From Planctomycetaceae bacterium (GTDB taxonomy: Bacteria > Planctomycetota > Phycisphaerae > SM23-33): a DNA stretch of 64,000 nucleotides. The position numbers and the translations under genes were made by a program. This document shows, piece after piece, positions 16,227 through 24,693 of the stretch. The stretch's first letter is position 1. Each line of letters opens with the position of its first letter. The stretch spans positions 1-64,000 of the forward strand of contig JAJFVE010000113.1 in NCBI GenBank assembly GCA_021371965.1. The letters are read 5' to 3'. The notes below the pieces were generated by a model, which saw only the letters and a program-made list of their open reading frames with translations, did no database searches and had not been told where the DNA came from.

Positions 16227-17180
16227 ATGCTCGCACGAATGGTGATTTTAGCGCTCGCCCTGCCGGTTTTTGCGCTGGCGACGGCCCTTGCGGTTGCACA
16301 GCAGCAGACGCAACCGGCCACGGCATCGCAGCCGCACAAGACCGACTGGATGCACAAGGCCAAGTGGGGCGTGATGATTCATGCCGGCAGCACGCTGCCC
16401 AAGGGAACGTGGGCTCAGGCGATGGAGGGGTTCGACGTGGCCACGCTGGCGCGGCAGGTGCACGAGGTCGGGGCGGGCTACCTCATGATCACATCCATCC
16501 ATGCCGAATATCCCATCGCCCCCAGCGCCGTCTACGAAAAGCGGTTCCCCGGCCAATGTCCCAAGCGCGATCTGATCATGGACCTGGCCGACGAACTGGC
16601 CAAGTACGACCTGCCACTGATGCTGTATTTCAACACCAACATCAAGTGGAAGCCCGAGGATGCCGAAGTGCGGTTCCATGCGGCCATGCTCGAAGAGTTT
16701 TCTCGCCGCTACGGCACGAAGGTCAAAGGGTGGTGGTTTGATAACAGCTTCGCCGCCCTCGACCCGGCCAAGAAGATCGATGCCGCCAGGAACACGGCCT
16801 TTCAAAAGCTGATGGCCGACGCCGCGCGGGCGGGCAATCCACAGACGATCCTGGGCTTCAGCCCGCCCCATGGCACGCAGCGCAACACGCCCTTCGACGA
16901 CTACACCGCCGGCAACTTGCACAAGCTCAACAACGTGACGTGCCCCGGTCGGTTCGTCGACGGCTGCCAGTGGCACACGCTGTGTTACCTGGGCACCACC
17001 TGGGGCAGCGCCCGGCCGCGATACCAGGGCGATGAGGCCGCCGTCATCACCAAGCGCCTCACCGACGCCGGCGGCGCGGTGACTTGGGACTGCCCGCACG
17101 AATCCAACGGCCGCCTGACGGCCGCGATCATCTCGCAACTCAAGGCCATCTCCAAAGTGACCGGCACCGGTCCCAGATAA
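16227..17180 (+). CDS. Exported GH29-like (alpha-L-fucosidase-related) protein
   Basis: The 317-residue protein has a signal peptide of about 24 residues ending near AVAQQ. The mature part starts with WMHKAKWGVMIHAG, matching the opening of GH29 alpha-L-fucosidase barrels (W-x-x-x-KFGIFIHWG). GWWFDN places Asp 172 where GH29 has its catalytic nucleophile. It is shorter than most GH29 enzymes (about 430 or more), lacking a C-terminal beta domain. Its activity is therefore uncertain and it may be a divergent hydrolase. ATG 16227 is preferred because of the AGAGAAAG site just upstream and the signal peptide directly after it. Confidence 0.65.
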   Translation: MLARMVILALALPVFALATALAVAQQQTQPATASQPHKTDWMHKAKWGVMIHAGSTLPKGTWAQAMEGFDVATLARQVHEVGAGYLMITSIHAEYPIAPSAVYEKRFPGQCPKRDLIMDLADELAKYDLPLMLYFNTNIKWKPEDAEVRFHAAMLEEFSRRYGTKVKGWWFDNSFAALDPAKKIDAARNTAFQKLMADAARAGNPQTILGFSPPHGTQRNTPFDDYTAGNLHKLNNVTCPGRFVDGCQWHTLCYLGTTWGSARPRYQGDEAAVITKRLTDAGGAVTWDCPHESNGRLTAAIISQLKAISKVTGTGPR

Positions 17181-17232
17181 TTTCGCGCAGTTTTCGCCGG
17201 TGCCGCGGGCCATGACGACTTTGCCCTGCAAC

Positions 17233-17261
17233 TTGATGCGCACCTGTTAATGCGGTACATA
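17233..17261 (+). promoter_or_regulatory. Candidate promoter for the PfkB-family kinase
   Basis: TTGATG (17233-17238) and TACATA (17256-17261) are 17 bases apart, about 50 bases upstream of the kinase start. Confidence 0.4.
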
Positions 17262-17310
17262 GGTGGGCATCACGGCCGCCGGGGGCCGGCAAAATCGACA
17301 GGAGTTACCC

Positions 17311-18390
17311 ATGAGCATCGAACTTCGCAAAGACTGCAAATACGCCCTGCTGGTGCCCACGAGCATGGGCGTGCGCCTCACTCCGCCCAACGGCCAGCCG
17401 ATGCACTCCAGCAACACGTTCTTCATGCAAGCCACCAGCGCCGAGACCAACGTCGCCAGCGTCTGCTCGTACCTGGGCCTGCCCGTCAAGGTGCTCACCA
17501 CGTTCGTCAAGGGAAGCCCCATCGCCCGGTTCATCCAGGATGATCTCGCCAGCCGACACATGGACTACGAAGGCAAGCAGGTCGAGCAGGGCGGGCCCTG
17601 GGGCTATCGCCACCAGTTCAACCTGGCCGATTGCGGCAGCGGCGCCCGCGGGCCGCGCGTGCATAACGACCGCGCCGGCGAAGTCGGCCGCACGCTCAAC
17701 GCCGCCGACTTCGACCTCGAGCGCATCTTCGGCGCCGAGGGCGTGCAGATCGTCCACCTGTCGGGGCTGATCGCGGCGCTGTCCGAGCAGACCAGCGAGT
17801 TCTGCCTGGCCCTGGCCCGCGCCGCCAAGAAGCACGGCACGCGCGTGTGCTTCGACCTGAACTACCGCGCGTCGTTCTGGAAAGGCCGCGAGACGCAGCT
17901 CCGCCGCGTGTTCACCGAGATCGCAGCGGCGGCAGACATCCTCGTCGGCAATGAGGAAGACTTCCAGCTCGCCCTGGGCATCGAAGGCCCCGAGGCCGGC
18001 GGCAAAGACCTGGCCGACAAGATCGAGAGCTTCAAGGGCATGATCCAGGCCGTCAAGCAGCGATTCCCCGCCGCGACGGCGTTCGCCACGACGCTGCGCG
18101 AAGTCGTCAGCACCGAGCGCCACCTGTGGGGCGCGATCCTGCTGGCCGACAACGCCTGGCATGTCGCCCAGCCGCGCGAGATCACCGTGCTCGACCGCAT
18201 CGGCGGTGGCGACGCCTTCGTCGGCGGAATGCTCTACGGCATTCTGCGCCAGTGGGACCCCGCCAAGTGGGTGCAGTTCGGCTGGGCCGCCGGCGCCCTG
18301 GCCACGACGATGCTGACCGACTACGCCCAGCCCGCCGACGAAGAGCAGGTCTGGAGCATCTGGCAAGGCAACGCCCGTGTCCGGCGCTGA
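17311..18390 (+). CDS. PfkB-family carbohydrate kinase
   Basis: The 359-residue protein matches ribokinase/PfkB sugar kinases, closest in style to 2-keto-3-deoxygluconate kinases. Visible marks are a substrate-lid region near LTTFVKGSPIARF, CFDLNYRASFW in the middle, an ILVGNEEDF block, and the catalytic anion-hole motif DRIGGGDAFVGGML at about 290-303, whose Asp is the likely base. It would phosphorylate a sugar or sugar acid with ATP in the cytoplasm. AGGAG lies 6 bases before ATG 17311. Its exact substrate is not readable from sequence. Confidence 0.87.
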   Translation: MSIELRKDCKYALLVPTSMGVRLTPPNGQPMHSSNTFFMQATSAETNVASVCSYLGLPVKVLTTFVKGSPIARFIQDDLASRHMDYEGKQVEQGGPWGYRHQFNLADCGSGARGPRVHNDRAGEVGRTLNAADFDLERIFGAEGVQIVHLSGLIAALSEQTSEFCLALARAAKKHGTRVCFDLNYRASFWKGRETQLRRVFTEIAAAADILVGNEEDFQLALGIEGPEAGGKDLADKIESFKGMIQAVKQRFPAATAFATTLREVVSTERHLWGAILLADNAWHVAQPREITVLDRIGGGDAFVGGMLYGILRQWDPAKWVQFGWAAGALATTMLTDYAQPADEEQVWSIWQGNARVRR

Positions 18391-18404
18391 AGCGATTGCG
18401 GGAT

Positions 18405-18443
18405 TTCACCGCGGAGGTCGCAGAGGACGCTGAGGGAAGAAGG
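18405..18443. repeat. CGGAGGTCGCAGAGGACGC-type intergenic repeat
   Basis: The stretch resembles a widespread bacterial intergenic repeat that, translated, reads TAEVAEDAEG. It lies in the 187-base gap between the kinase gene and thiS and holds no gene. The identification rests on recall of the motif, not on a search. Confidence 0.4.
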
Positions 18444-18564
18444 AAGGGAAGGAACTCTCACGGCTGGACGCAGCGCAGCGGAGCCCAGCGTCTGCCCAGA
18501 TGGCAACCCGCCTGGTTCACTCTTGCTTCCAGGCTTCCACTCTTCCATCGTCCCGCGATTGTCT

Positions 18565-18570
18565 TATAAT
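18565..18570 (+). promoter_or_regulatory. Consensus -10 element immediately upstream of thiS
   Basis: TATAAT ends 7 bases before the thiS ATG, so transcription would start at or next to the start codon and the message would be leaderless. The -35 region (around 18542) is weak. Confidence 0.45.
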
Positions 18571-18577
18571 TGACGCC

Positions 18578-18778
18578 ATGCGGATTATGGTTAACGGCGA
18601 GTGGACGGAGCAGCCTGAGGGGCTGACGATGGCGGCGCTGCTGGAGCGGCTGGACCTCGAACCGCTGCGCGTGGCGGTCGAACGCAACCGCCGCCTTGTC
18701 CGCCGGGCGGAGTTCGCCCAAACCCTTTTGACGGCCGACGACCAGCTTGAAATCGTCACCCTCGTCGGCGGTGGATAA
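18578..18778 (+). CDS. thiS: Thiamine biosynthesis sulfur carrier protein ThiS
   Basis: The 66-residue protein has the ThiS/MoaD beta-grasp pattern ([30 protein letters not shown]) and ends in a glycine run. The terminal diglycine is adenylated and thiocarboxylated to deliver sulfur for the thiazole ring of thiamine. It is followed after 4 bases by thiG, its partner. No other thi genes (thiC, thiF, thiH/thiO) are in the window. Confidence 0.9.
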   Translation: MRIMVNGEWTEQPEGLTMAALLERLDLEPLRVAVERNRRLVRRAEFAQTLLTADDQLEIVTLVGGG

Positions 18779-18782
18779 CACT

Positions 18783-19607
18783 ATGAGCATCGCAGTCCCG
18801 AATCTGAAGATCGGCCCCATCGAGTTTGCCAGCCGCCTGCTGGTGGGCACGGGCAAGTACGTCACGTACGAACAGATGGCCGAGGCGCTGGCCGAAAGCG
18901 GCTGCCAGGTCGTCACCGTGGCGGTGCGCCGCGAGCGCATGAGCGACGCCAAGGGGCGCAACATCCTGGATTTCATCGACCCGGCGAAGTACACGCTGCT
19001 GCCCAACACGGCTGGCTGCTTCAGCGCCGACGACGCCGTCCGCACAGCGCGCCTCGGGCGCGAGCTGCTCGAGGGCATCGCCAATCCCGGCGCGGCGTGG
19101 GTGAAGCTCGAGGTCCTCGGCGACAAGAAGACGCTGCTGCCCGACCCCGTCGGCACGCTCGAGGCCCTCAAGGAGCTCAGGGCCGACGGCTTTGTCGTGC
19201 TCTGCTACACCAGCGACGACCCGATCATGGCGATGCGCCTCAAGGACGCCGGGGCCGCGGCCGTCATGCCCGCGGGCAGCCCCATCGGCTCGGGGCAGGG
19301 CGTGCTGAACCCCTGGAGCATCCGGATCATTCTCGAGCAGCTCAAGGCCGGCGACGAGAGCTATCCGATCATCGTCGACGCCGGCGTGGGCACCGCCAGC
19401 GACGTGACGGTGGCGATGGAGCTTGGCGCCGACGGCGTGCTGCTCAACACCGGCATCGCCGGGGCGAAAGACCCGCTGGCGATGGCGCGGGCGATGCGGC
19501 TGGCCGTCGAGAGCGGTTACCTCGCCGCCCGCGCGGGGCGGATCCCGCGCAAACTTTACGCGACGGCTTCCTCGCCGCTGGAAGGGGTCATCGGTGCAAA
19601 GGCTTGA
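18783..19607 (+). CDS. thiG: Thiazole synthase
   Basis: The 274-residue enzyme condenses 1-deoxyxylulose 5-phosphate, dehydroglycine and ThiS thiocarboxylate into the thiazole phosphate of thiamine. It starts with the ThiG pattern [12 protein letters not shown], carries the Schiff-base lysine in WVKLEVLGD, and has the phosphate-binding segments [14 protein letters not shown] and [26 protein letters not shown]. Length is near the usual 255-270. It follows thiS by 4 bases and overlaps the next gene by 14 bases. Confidence 0.95.
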   Translation: MSIAVPNLKIGPIEFASRLLVGTGKYVTYEQMAEALAESGCQVVTVAVRRERMSDAKGRNILDFIDPAKYTLLPNTAGCFSADDAVRTARLGRELLEGIANPGAAWVKLEVLGDKKTLLPDPVGTLEALKELRADGFVVLCYTSDDPIMAMRLKDAGAAAVMPAGSPIGSGQGVLNPWSIRIILEQLKAGDESYPIIVDAGVGTASDVTVAMELGADGVLLNTGIAGAKDPLAMARAMRLAVESGYLAARAGRIPRKLYATASSPLEGVIGAKA

Positions 19608-20202
19608 CACGCTGCCTGAGGACGACCAGCTCCCCCAGGGCGCCGACCGCAAAACGCGCGTCGCCGTGCTGGTGATCTTCCTGGGCCTGGCCAACTTCAT
19701 GCTCTTCACCGTCGGGTACGTGATCGTCGGCGGCGAAGCCATCAACGGACGCGTCCGCAGTGACGCTGACGGCAGCGTGCATTACTATCTCAAGAGCGCC
19801 GTCTCGGGCGGGCCCGACGGGGGCGACATCATGCCCGAGCGCTCGCGGGCAGTCTTCATCTACTCGGCCGTCCACTCGATCAGCATCTGGCCCACTGTGG
19901 GCATGGTGATGCTGGCGATGCTGGCGCTGGCCAAAGACCGCATCGTCTCGGCGATGCACTCGACCATCGTTCGCGGCCGAACATTCATCACCATCCTGGC
20001 CACCGTCATCGTGCTGGCCGTCATCCTGGCCACCATCGTGTTTATCGGCCAGTTCGTCGACCTGCTGTCCAGGCCCGAACCCTTCCAGGCGACGACGCGC
20101 GCGGTCGCCTGTGGCACAGCCTTGCCAGGCTGTGGGGCAATCGTTTCAGCCCTGGGACACAGGCTGGAAAGTCTGTGCCACGTGGCGACGGCATGGCTTT
20201 GA
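19594..20202 (+). CDS. Membrane protein of unknown function
   Basis: The 202-residue protein is not recognised. It has a hydrophilic acidic start ([10 protein letters not shown]), a helix at about 25-47 ([22 protein letters not shown]), then a loop. Two further helices follow at about 88-112 and 128-152. GTG 19594 is chosen because GAAGGGG lies upstream and it overlaps the thiG end by 14 bases, implying coupling. The last 30 or so residues are encoded by a hairpin repeat at 20110-20181 and look like non-native sequence. The original protein may have ended near the helix at about 150. It overlaps the helicase start by 10 bases. Confidence 0.7.
   Translation: MQRLDTLPEDDQLPQGADRKTRVAVLVIFLGLANFMLFTVGYVIVGGEAINGRVRSDADGSVHYYLKSAVSGGPDGGDIMPERSRAVFIYSAVHSISIWPTVGMVMLAMLALAKDRIVSAMHSTIVRGRTFITILATVIVLAVILATIVFIGQFVDLLSRPEPFQATTRAVACGTALPGCGAIVSALGHRLESLCHVATAWL
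20110..20181. repeat. Hairpin repeat inserted in the 3' end of the membrane-protein gene
   Basis: An outer inverted repeat (TGTGGCACAG / CTGTGCCAC) encloses two small hairpins (CACAGCC/GGCTGTG and ACAGGC/GTCTGT). The 72-base element ends 11 bases before the helicase start. Its layout resembles intergenic repeats seen in planctomycete genomes. Confidence 0.6.
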
Positions 20203-22190
20203 CCGTCGAGCAGATCCTCGGGCCCGATGGTCTGATCGCCCAGCGTCTGGGCGGCTACGAACACCGCCGCGAGCAGCTCGATATGGCCCAGGCCGTCGCG
20301 ACGGCGCTGGACGACCGCGAGCACCTGATCGTCGAGGCCGGCACCGGCGTGGGCAAGAGCTTCGCGTACCTGGTTCCGGCGATCCTCGCCGCCGCCGGTG
20401 GCGAGGATGACGACGACAAAAAGCTCCGCGTCATCGTCTCGACGTACACCATCGCCCTGCAGGACCAGCTCATCACCAAGGACCTGCCCTTCCTGCGTGA
20501 GGTGCTGCCGATCGCCTTCACCGCCGAGCTGGCCAAAGGGCGCAGCAACTACCTGTGCTTCCGCCGTCTCGGCGCCGTGATCGAGGGGCGCGACAAGCTG
20601 CTGACCCTCAACGAGCACGAGCAGCTCGAGCCCCTGGCACAGTGGGCGATGGGCACGCAGACCGGCACGCTGCAGGAGATCGACTTCGAACTCGACCGCT
20701 CGCTGTGGTCGCGCGTCTGCTCCGATCGCAGCGTCTGCCGCGGCGCCAAGTGCTCGCACAACGCCAAGTGCTTTCTCCAGGCCGCCCGGCGCCGCGTGCA
20801 GAAGGCCGACATCGTCGTGGTCAACCACGCGATGTTCTTCTCGGACCTGGCCCTGCGTAAACGCGGCGGCGATCTGTTGGGCGACTACGATGTCGTGATC
20901 CTCGACGAGGCCCACACCGTCGAGGCGGTCGTCAGCGACCACTTCGGCCGCTGCGTCACCTCCGGCAGCGTGCAGTTCCTGCTGCGGGACCTCTTCGACG
21001 AGCGCACCGGGCGCGGGCTGCTGGCTTTGGCCAACGACCAAGGCGCAATCAACGCCGTTATCGCCGCCGATGCCGCGGCCGGGGCGTTCTTTGAAGCCCT
21101 GGCCGACTATCGCGGCGAAGCTGTGGCCTCGAGTGGACGCATCAGCCAGGCCGGGTTCATCACCAACCCCCTCACGCCGGCGCTGAAGGAGCTGGCCGAG
21201 GCCCTTAAACGCGTCACCGGCAGCCGCAAGGACGAGACCGCCTTTGAGATCGGTGGCGCGCGCGACAAAGCGATCGAACTGGCCGACGAGGTCGCCGACA
21301 TCGTCGACCAGACCGAGCCCGATCATGCCTACTGGGTAACGCTGCGCGAGGCGCGCGGCCGCACGCGCCGCCGGGCCGTCACGCTGGCCTCGGCCCCCAT
21401 CGACGTATCGCCGATCGTGCGCGACCTGGTGTTTCACGAGGTCAAGTCGGCCATCCTCACCAGCGCCACGCTGGCCACCGCCCGGGCGGGCAAGCACGGG
21501 TTCGACTACATCCGAAGCCGCCTGGGTCTGGAGGAAGGGCGCGAGCTGCTGCTGGCCAGCCCCTTCGACTTCCGCCGCCAGGCCAAGCTGTACATCGAGA
21601 CAGGCTTGGGCGACGTGAACGATCCGATCTCATTCATACCCGCGGCCGCGCGGGCCATCGAGCATTACGTCGAACTTTCGCAGGGCCGCTGCTTCGTGCT
21701 GCTGACGAGCTACCAGATGCTCAACGCCATCGCCGGCGAGATCGAGCCCTTCTGCCACGAGAACGAATACCAACTCCTCGCCCAGGGCGGACCGCTGTCG
21801 CAACAGGCCATGCTGCGTCGCTTCCGCAGCGAGGGGCGCTCGGTGCTGCTGGGCACGATGAGTTTCTGGCAGGGCGTCGATGTGGCCGGCGACGCCCTGC
21901 AAAACGTCATCATCGCCAAGCTGCCCTTCGCCGTCCCCAACGAGCCGATCATCGAGGCCCGCATCGAGACCATCCGCCGCAGCGGCGGCAACCCCTTCAA
22001 CGCCTACCAGCTTCCCGAGGCCGTCATCCGCTTCAAGCAAGGCTTCGGCCGCCTGATCCGCTCCAGCGTCGACACGGGCTTCGTCGTCTGCCTCGACCAC
22101 CGCATCGTCAGCAAACCCTACGGCAAAGCCTTCATCCAGGCCCTGCCGGATATCGCCGTGGCCATGGATGAATGGTGCAAGTCGCGATAG
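20193..22190 (+). CDS. DinG/XPD-family ATP-dependent DNA helicase
   Basis: The 665-residue protein is a superfamily 2 helicase. Walker A is EAGTGVGKSFAYLVP (about 50-64), motif Ia is IVSTYTIALQDQL, and the cysteine cluster C-x5-C-x4-C-x5-C around residues 174-192 would hold the iron-sulfur cluster of XPD/DinG. Motif II is DEAH (ILDEAH), and a later FWQGVDVAG and FKQGFGRLIRS give motifs V and VI. DinG unwinds DNA with 5'-3' polarity and helps remove R-loops and other blocks. ATG 20193 is used; an alternative upstream start at 20175 would lie inside the repeat. Confidence 0.9.
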   Translation: MALTVEQILGPDGLIAQRLGGYEHRREQLDMAQAVATALDDREHLIVEAGTGVGKSFAYLVPAILAAAGGEDDDDKKLRVIVSTYTIALQDQLITKDLPFLREVLPIAFTAELAKGRSNYLCFRRLGAVIEGRDKLLTLNEHEQLEPLAQWAMGTQTGTLQEIDFELDRSLWSRVCSDRSVCRGAKCSHNAKCFLQAARRRVQKADIVVVNHAMFFSDLALRKRGGDLLGDYDVVILDEAHTVEAVVSDHFGRCVTSGSVQFLLRDLFDERTGRGLLALANDQGAINAVIAADAAAGAFFEALADYRGEAVASSGRISQAGFITNPLTPALKELAEALKRVTGSRKDETAFEIGGARDKAIELADEVADIVDQTEPDHAYWVTLREARGRTRRRAVTLASAPIDVSPIVRDLVFHEVKSAILTSATLATARAGKHGFDYIRSRLGLEEGRELLLASPFDFRRQAKLYIETGLGDVNDPISFIPAAARAIEHYVELSQGRCFVLLTSYQMLNAIAGEIEPFCHENEYQLLAQGGPLSQQAMLRRFRSEGRSVLLGTMSFWQGVDVAGDALQNVIIAKLPFAVPNEPIIEARIETIRRSGGNPFNAYQLPEAVIRFKQGFGRLIRSSVDTGFVVCLDHRIVSKPYGKAFIQALPDIAVAMDEWCKSR

Positions 22191-22231
22191 TTCTTCTTCT
22201 GCCGGGCATTCCGCCAACAGCGGTTCGTCGT

Positions 22232-22237
22232 TATACT
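22232..22237 (+). promoter_or_regulatory. -10 element immediately upstream of the restriction endonuclease
   Basis: TATACT ends 7 bases before ATG 22245. This is the same leaderless layout as thiS. The -35 match is poor. Confidence 0.4.
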
Positions 22238-22244
22238 GTTGGCC

Positions 22245-22985
22245 ATGTCACTGAATCCCCCAGAACTGGATAAGCTGGTCCGCCGCGCGGTGTCTTCATT
22301 CTGGAGGATCCGCTTCCGCCAGGCCGCTTTACAGAAGACCAAGGGCTCTGCGGACCAGGGGGACCGGGCCGCCGTGACGGGTGGCGCTCAAATGAATGGG
22401 TTTGCCCGCCTGATCTGCAAGCTCGTCAAGGATGCCGGCATTCCGGACGCGATGATCTTCCGCGACAAAAGCCTCGAACTGCCTGGCTATTTCCGGCCTA
22501 CAAAGAAGTGGGATATTCTGGTTGTTGTGGATGGGGTATTGCTGGCGGCAGTGGAGGCTAAGTCCCAGGTGGGCCCCTCATTCGGGAACAACTTCAACAA
22601 CCGATCCGAAGAAGCCATTGGCAGCGCCGTGGATCTCTGGTCGGCTTTTCGTGAAGGCGCATTCGCCGGCTCGCCGCGCCCATGGGTCGGATATTTGTTT
22701 CTTCTGGAGGACTGCGAGAAATCACGGGCTCCTCTGGGCGTTGCGGAACCGCACTTCCCGGTCTTTCCCGAGTTCAAGAACTCGTCATACATGAAGCGAT
22801 ATGAGCTGCTCTGCAGGAAACTGGTGCGAGAGCGGCACTACGAAGCGGCAGCCTTTCTGGTCGCGCAGCGGACAGGCAAAGGGGCATTCGTGCAGCCGGC
22901 CGACGACTTATCTTTTTCTGTTTTTGCCGCATCGCTTGTAGGTCATGTTTCGGCGATCGCGGCTGCTCGGGGGAAAAAGAGATGA
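22245..22985 (+). CDS. PaeR7I/XhoI-like type II restriction endonuclease
   Basis: The 246-residue protein resembles PaeR7I and XhoI, which cut CTCGAG, in both length and signature: KKWDILVV, AAVEAKSQVGPSFGNNFNNR, then EEAIGSAVDLW and a GYLFLLEDCEKSRAP block. A PD-(D/E)XK nuclease centre can be assigned as D90, E104 and K106. Target specificity is inferred from family likeness only. The stop overlaps the methyltransferase start by 4 bases, so the pair is coexpressed. No controller protein gene is visible. Possible leaderless expression comes from the TATACT at 22232. Confidence 0.85.
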   Translation: MSLNPPELDKLVRRAVSSFWRIRFRQAALQKTKGSADQGDRAAVTGGAQMNGFARLICKLVKDAGIPDAMIFRDKSLELPGYFRPTKKWDILVVVDGVLLAAVEAKSQVGPSFGNNFNNRSEEAIGSAVDLWSAFREGAFAGSPRPWVGYLFLLEDCEKSRAPLGVAEPHFPVFPEFKNSSYMKRYELLCRKLVRERHYEAAAFLVAQRTGKGAFVQPADDLSFSVFAASLVGHVSAIAAARGKKR

Positions 22986-23842
22986 GTGGATTGCCCGCCA
23001 CAACACACAGGATCGTGCGCGGCGACGCGCGGAATCTTTCGTTCATCGCCGATGAATCGGTGCATCTGGTTGTCACGTCACCGCCTTATTGGACGTTGAA
23101 GGAGTACGAGCCTCACGTCGATCAGTTAGGGCATGTCGCGGATTACGAAGAGTTCCTCGAGGCGCTGCGGCAGGTATGGTCGGAGGTATATCGCGTGCTC
23201 GTGCCCGGCGGGCGGCTGGTGTGCGTTGTCGGGGACGTTTGCCTTTCTCGCAAGAAGAACGGCCGCCATGTCGTGGTGCCGCTGCACGCGGACATCTGCG
23301 TGATTTGCAGGCGGCTCGGGTTCGACAACCTTAATCCGATCATCTGGAACAAAATCGCCAACGCGAACTACGAAGTAAACAACGGCGGCGGGTTCCTCGG
23401 CAAACCGTATGAGCCCAACGCGATCATCAAGAGCGACATCGAGTTTATTCTGATGCAGCGAAAAAGCGGCGGCTATAGAAGCCCCTCGATGGAGCAGCGC
23501 GAGAAGAGCAAGCTGTCCAAAGAGGAATTCCGCGAGTGGTTTCAGCAGATATGGACCGTGCCGGGCGAATCCACCAGCAAACATCCCGCTCCCTTTCCGC
23601 TGGAGGTGGCGTACCGCCTCGTGCGGATGTTCTCGTTTGTCGGCGATACTGTCCTGGACCCGTTTCTGGGGACGGGCACCACGTCTCTTGCGGCAATGAA
23701 GTCCGGGCGCAACAGCATCGGGATCGATGTCGCGGAGAAATACCTCCTCATGGCGCATCATCGCCTCGAGAAGGAAAGCGGTTCACTGTTTGCCGACACT
23801 GAGGTGCATTTCGAGCGCCAGCCACTGGACAAGATCGCGTAG
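22982..23842 (+). CDS. Beta-class DNA methyltransferase of the restriction-modification pair
   Basis: The 286-residue protein protects the host target site by methylating a base amino group. It has the catalytic motif IV as TSPPYW (SPPY at 33-36) near the N-terminus and the AdoMet-binding motif I as DPFLGTGTT at 226-234 near the C-terminus, the order of beta-class enzymes. SPPY with tryptophan is typical of N4-cytosine enzymes, though some N6-adenine enzymes share it. It overlaps the endonuclease gene by 4 bases and its stop codon directly abuts the convergent rsmD stop codon, with no bases between. Confidence 0.9.
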   Translation: MSGLPATTHRIVRGDARNLSFIADESVHLVVTSPPYWTLKEYEPHVDQLGHVADYEEFLEALRQVWSEVYRVLVPGGRLVCVVGDVCLSRKKNGRHVVVPLHADICVICRRLGFDNLNPIIWNKIANANYEVNNGGGFLGKPYEPNAIIKSDIEFILMQRKSGGYRSPSMEQREKSKLSKEEFREWFQQIWTVPGESTSKHPAPFPLEVAYRLVRMFSFVGDTVLDPFLGTGTTSLAAMKSGRNSIGIDVAEKYLLMAHHRLEKESGSLFADTEVHFERQPLDKIA

Positions 23843-24451
23843 CTATTCTTCAACGGCGGGGGCAGGCTTATCTGGCTTGGGGTTTTCCAGCATCGTGACG
23901 CGCATGTCGCCGTAGCGGCGCTGGCGCCAGATGGCCAGATTGGACAGACCTTCGGGGACGGATATCTTGCCGGGGGTGCGGAGGACGATCAGGCCGTTGG
24001 GGCTGAGGCGCTGGGCGATCGGCGCCAGCAGGTCGCGGCCGATCTCGTCCCAGTCCCATGCCCGCACCGTCGCATAGGGCGGGTCGACGAACGCCACGTC
24101 CACCGCGCCGCCGACGTTCGCCAGCCAGCCGCCGACGCGCAGCGGCACGTTGCCTTGCCAGACCACGCTGCGAGCGGCAGCGCCTTCCAGCGAATCGATG
24201 TTCCGCTGCAGGCAGTCGACGACGGCCGCATCGTTGTCGGCGAAGTAGCACATGCGCGCCCCGCGCGACAGGGCCTCGAGGCCCAGCGTTCCGGTGCCGC
24301 AGTAGAGATCGAGCACCACGCCGTCGTTGAGCATGCCGGCCAGCGTGTCCATGACGGACTTCTTGACCAGCGATGTGATGGGGCGCGTGTTGGCGGCCGC
24401 CGGCGGCGGCAGCAGATGGCGATGCTTGTATTGACCGGCGAGAATCTGCAT
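23843..24451 (-). CDS. rsmD: 16S rRNA (guanine-N2)-methyltransferase RsmD
   Basis: The 202-residue protein fits RsmD, which methylates G966 of 16S rRNA. It begins MQILAGQYKHRHLLPPP (the family's I-x-G-x-x-x-x-R/H-x-L pattern), followed by TRPITSLVKKSVMDTL. The AdoMet site is VLDLYCGTGTLGLEALSRGA and the catalytic motif DPPY is present. Its stop codon abuts the stop codon of the restriction-system methyltransferase. A well-formed promoter lies upstream at 24472-24500. Confidence 0.93.
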   Translation of the reverse strand: MQILAGQYKHRHLLPPPAAANTRPITSLVKKSVMDTLAGMLNDGVVLDLYCGTGTLGLEALSRGARMCYFADNDAAVVDCLQRNIDSLEGAAARSVVWQGNVPLRVGGWLANVGGAVDVAFVDPPYATVRAWDWDEIGRDLLAPIAQRLSPNGLIVLRTPGKISVPEGLSNLAIWRQRRYGDMRVTMLENPKPDKPAPAVEE

Positions 24452-24471
24452 GGATGGCCTTTTGGTGCTCC

Positions 24472-24500
24472 TGTATATAAGGATACATGCGGCGCTTCAA
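24472..24500 (-). promoter_or_regulatory. Candidate sigma-70 promoter for rsmD
   Basis: On the minus strand TTGAAG (24500-24495) and TATACA (24477-24472) are 17 bases apart, about 20 bases before the rsmD ATG with an AGGAG in between. Confidence 0.55.
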
Positions 24501-24523
24501 GAGTCTTGGATGGAAGCTATTTC

Positions 24524-24615
24524 AAAGGGTGCCCTGGGGGCCGTTTCGCAGCCGCCATGCTTGCGCAGAAAGATCAGGGACCCGGCGGCTGGAAAACGGC
24601 CCCCAGGGCGCCTTT
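24524..24615. repeat. Long near-perfect inverted repeat (MITE- or REP-like)
   Basis: Arms at 24524-24556 and 24584-24615 pair over about 32 bases with only a few mismatches around a 27-base loop. It sits between divergent genes (rsmD and the lipoprotein gene), so it is not a convergent terminator. Its right arm overlaps the -35 region of the lipoprotein promoter. Confidence 0.8.
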
Positions 24616-24641
24616 CGCTCAAGGGCGAGTTAGGATATAAT
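24613..24641 (+). promoter_or_regulatory. Candidate promoter for the small lipoprotein gene
   Basis: A consensus TATAAT lies at 24636-24641 with a poor -35 (TTTCGC, 24613-24618) 17 bases before it, inside the right arm of the inverted repeat. Confidence 0.45.
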
Positions 24642-24693
24642 CTTCAGCCGTGCCAATGGCGGGGCGATCTTTCTGAGCCCTCGCGGAGAAGTT

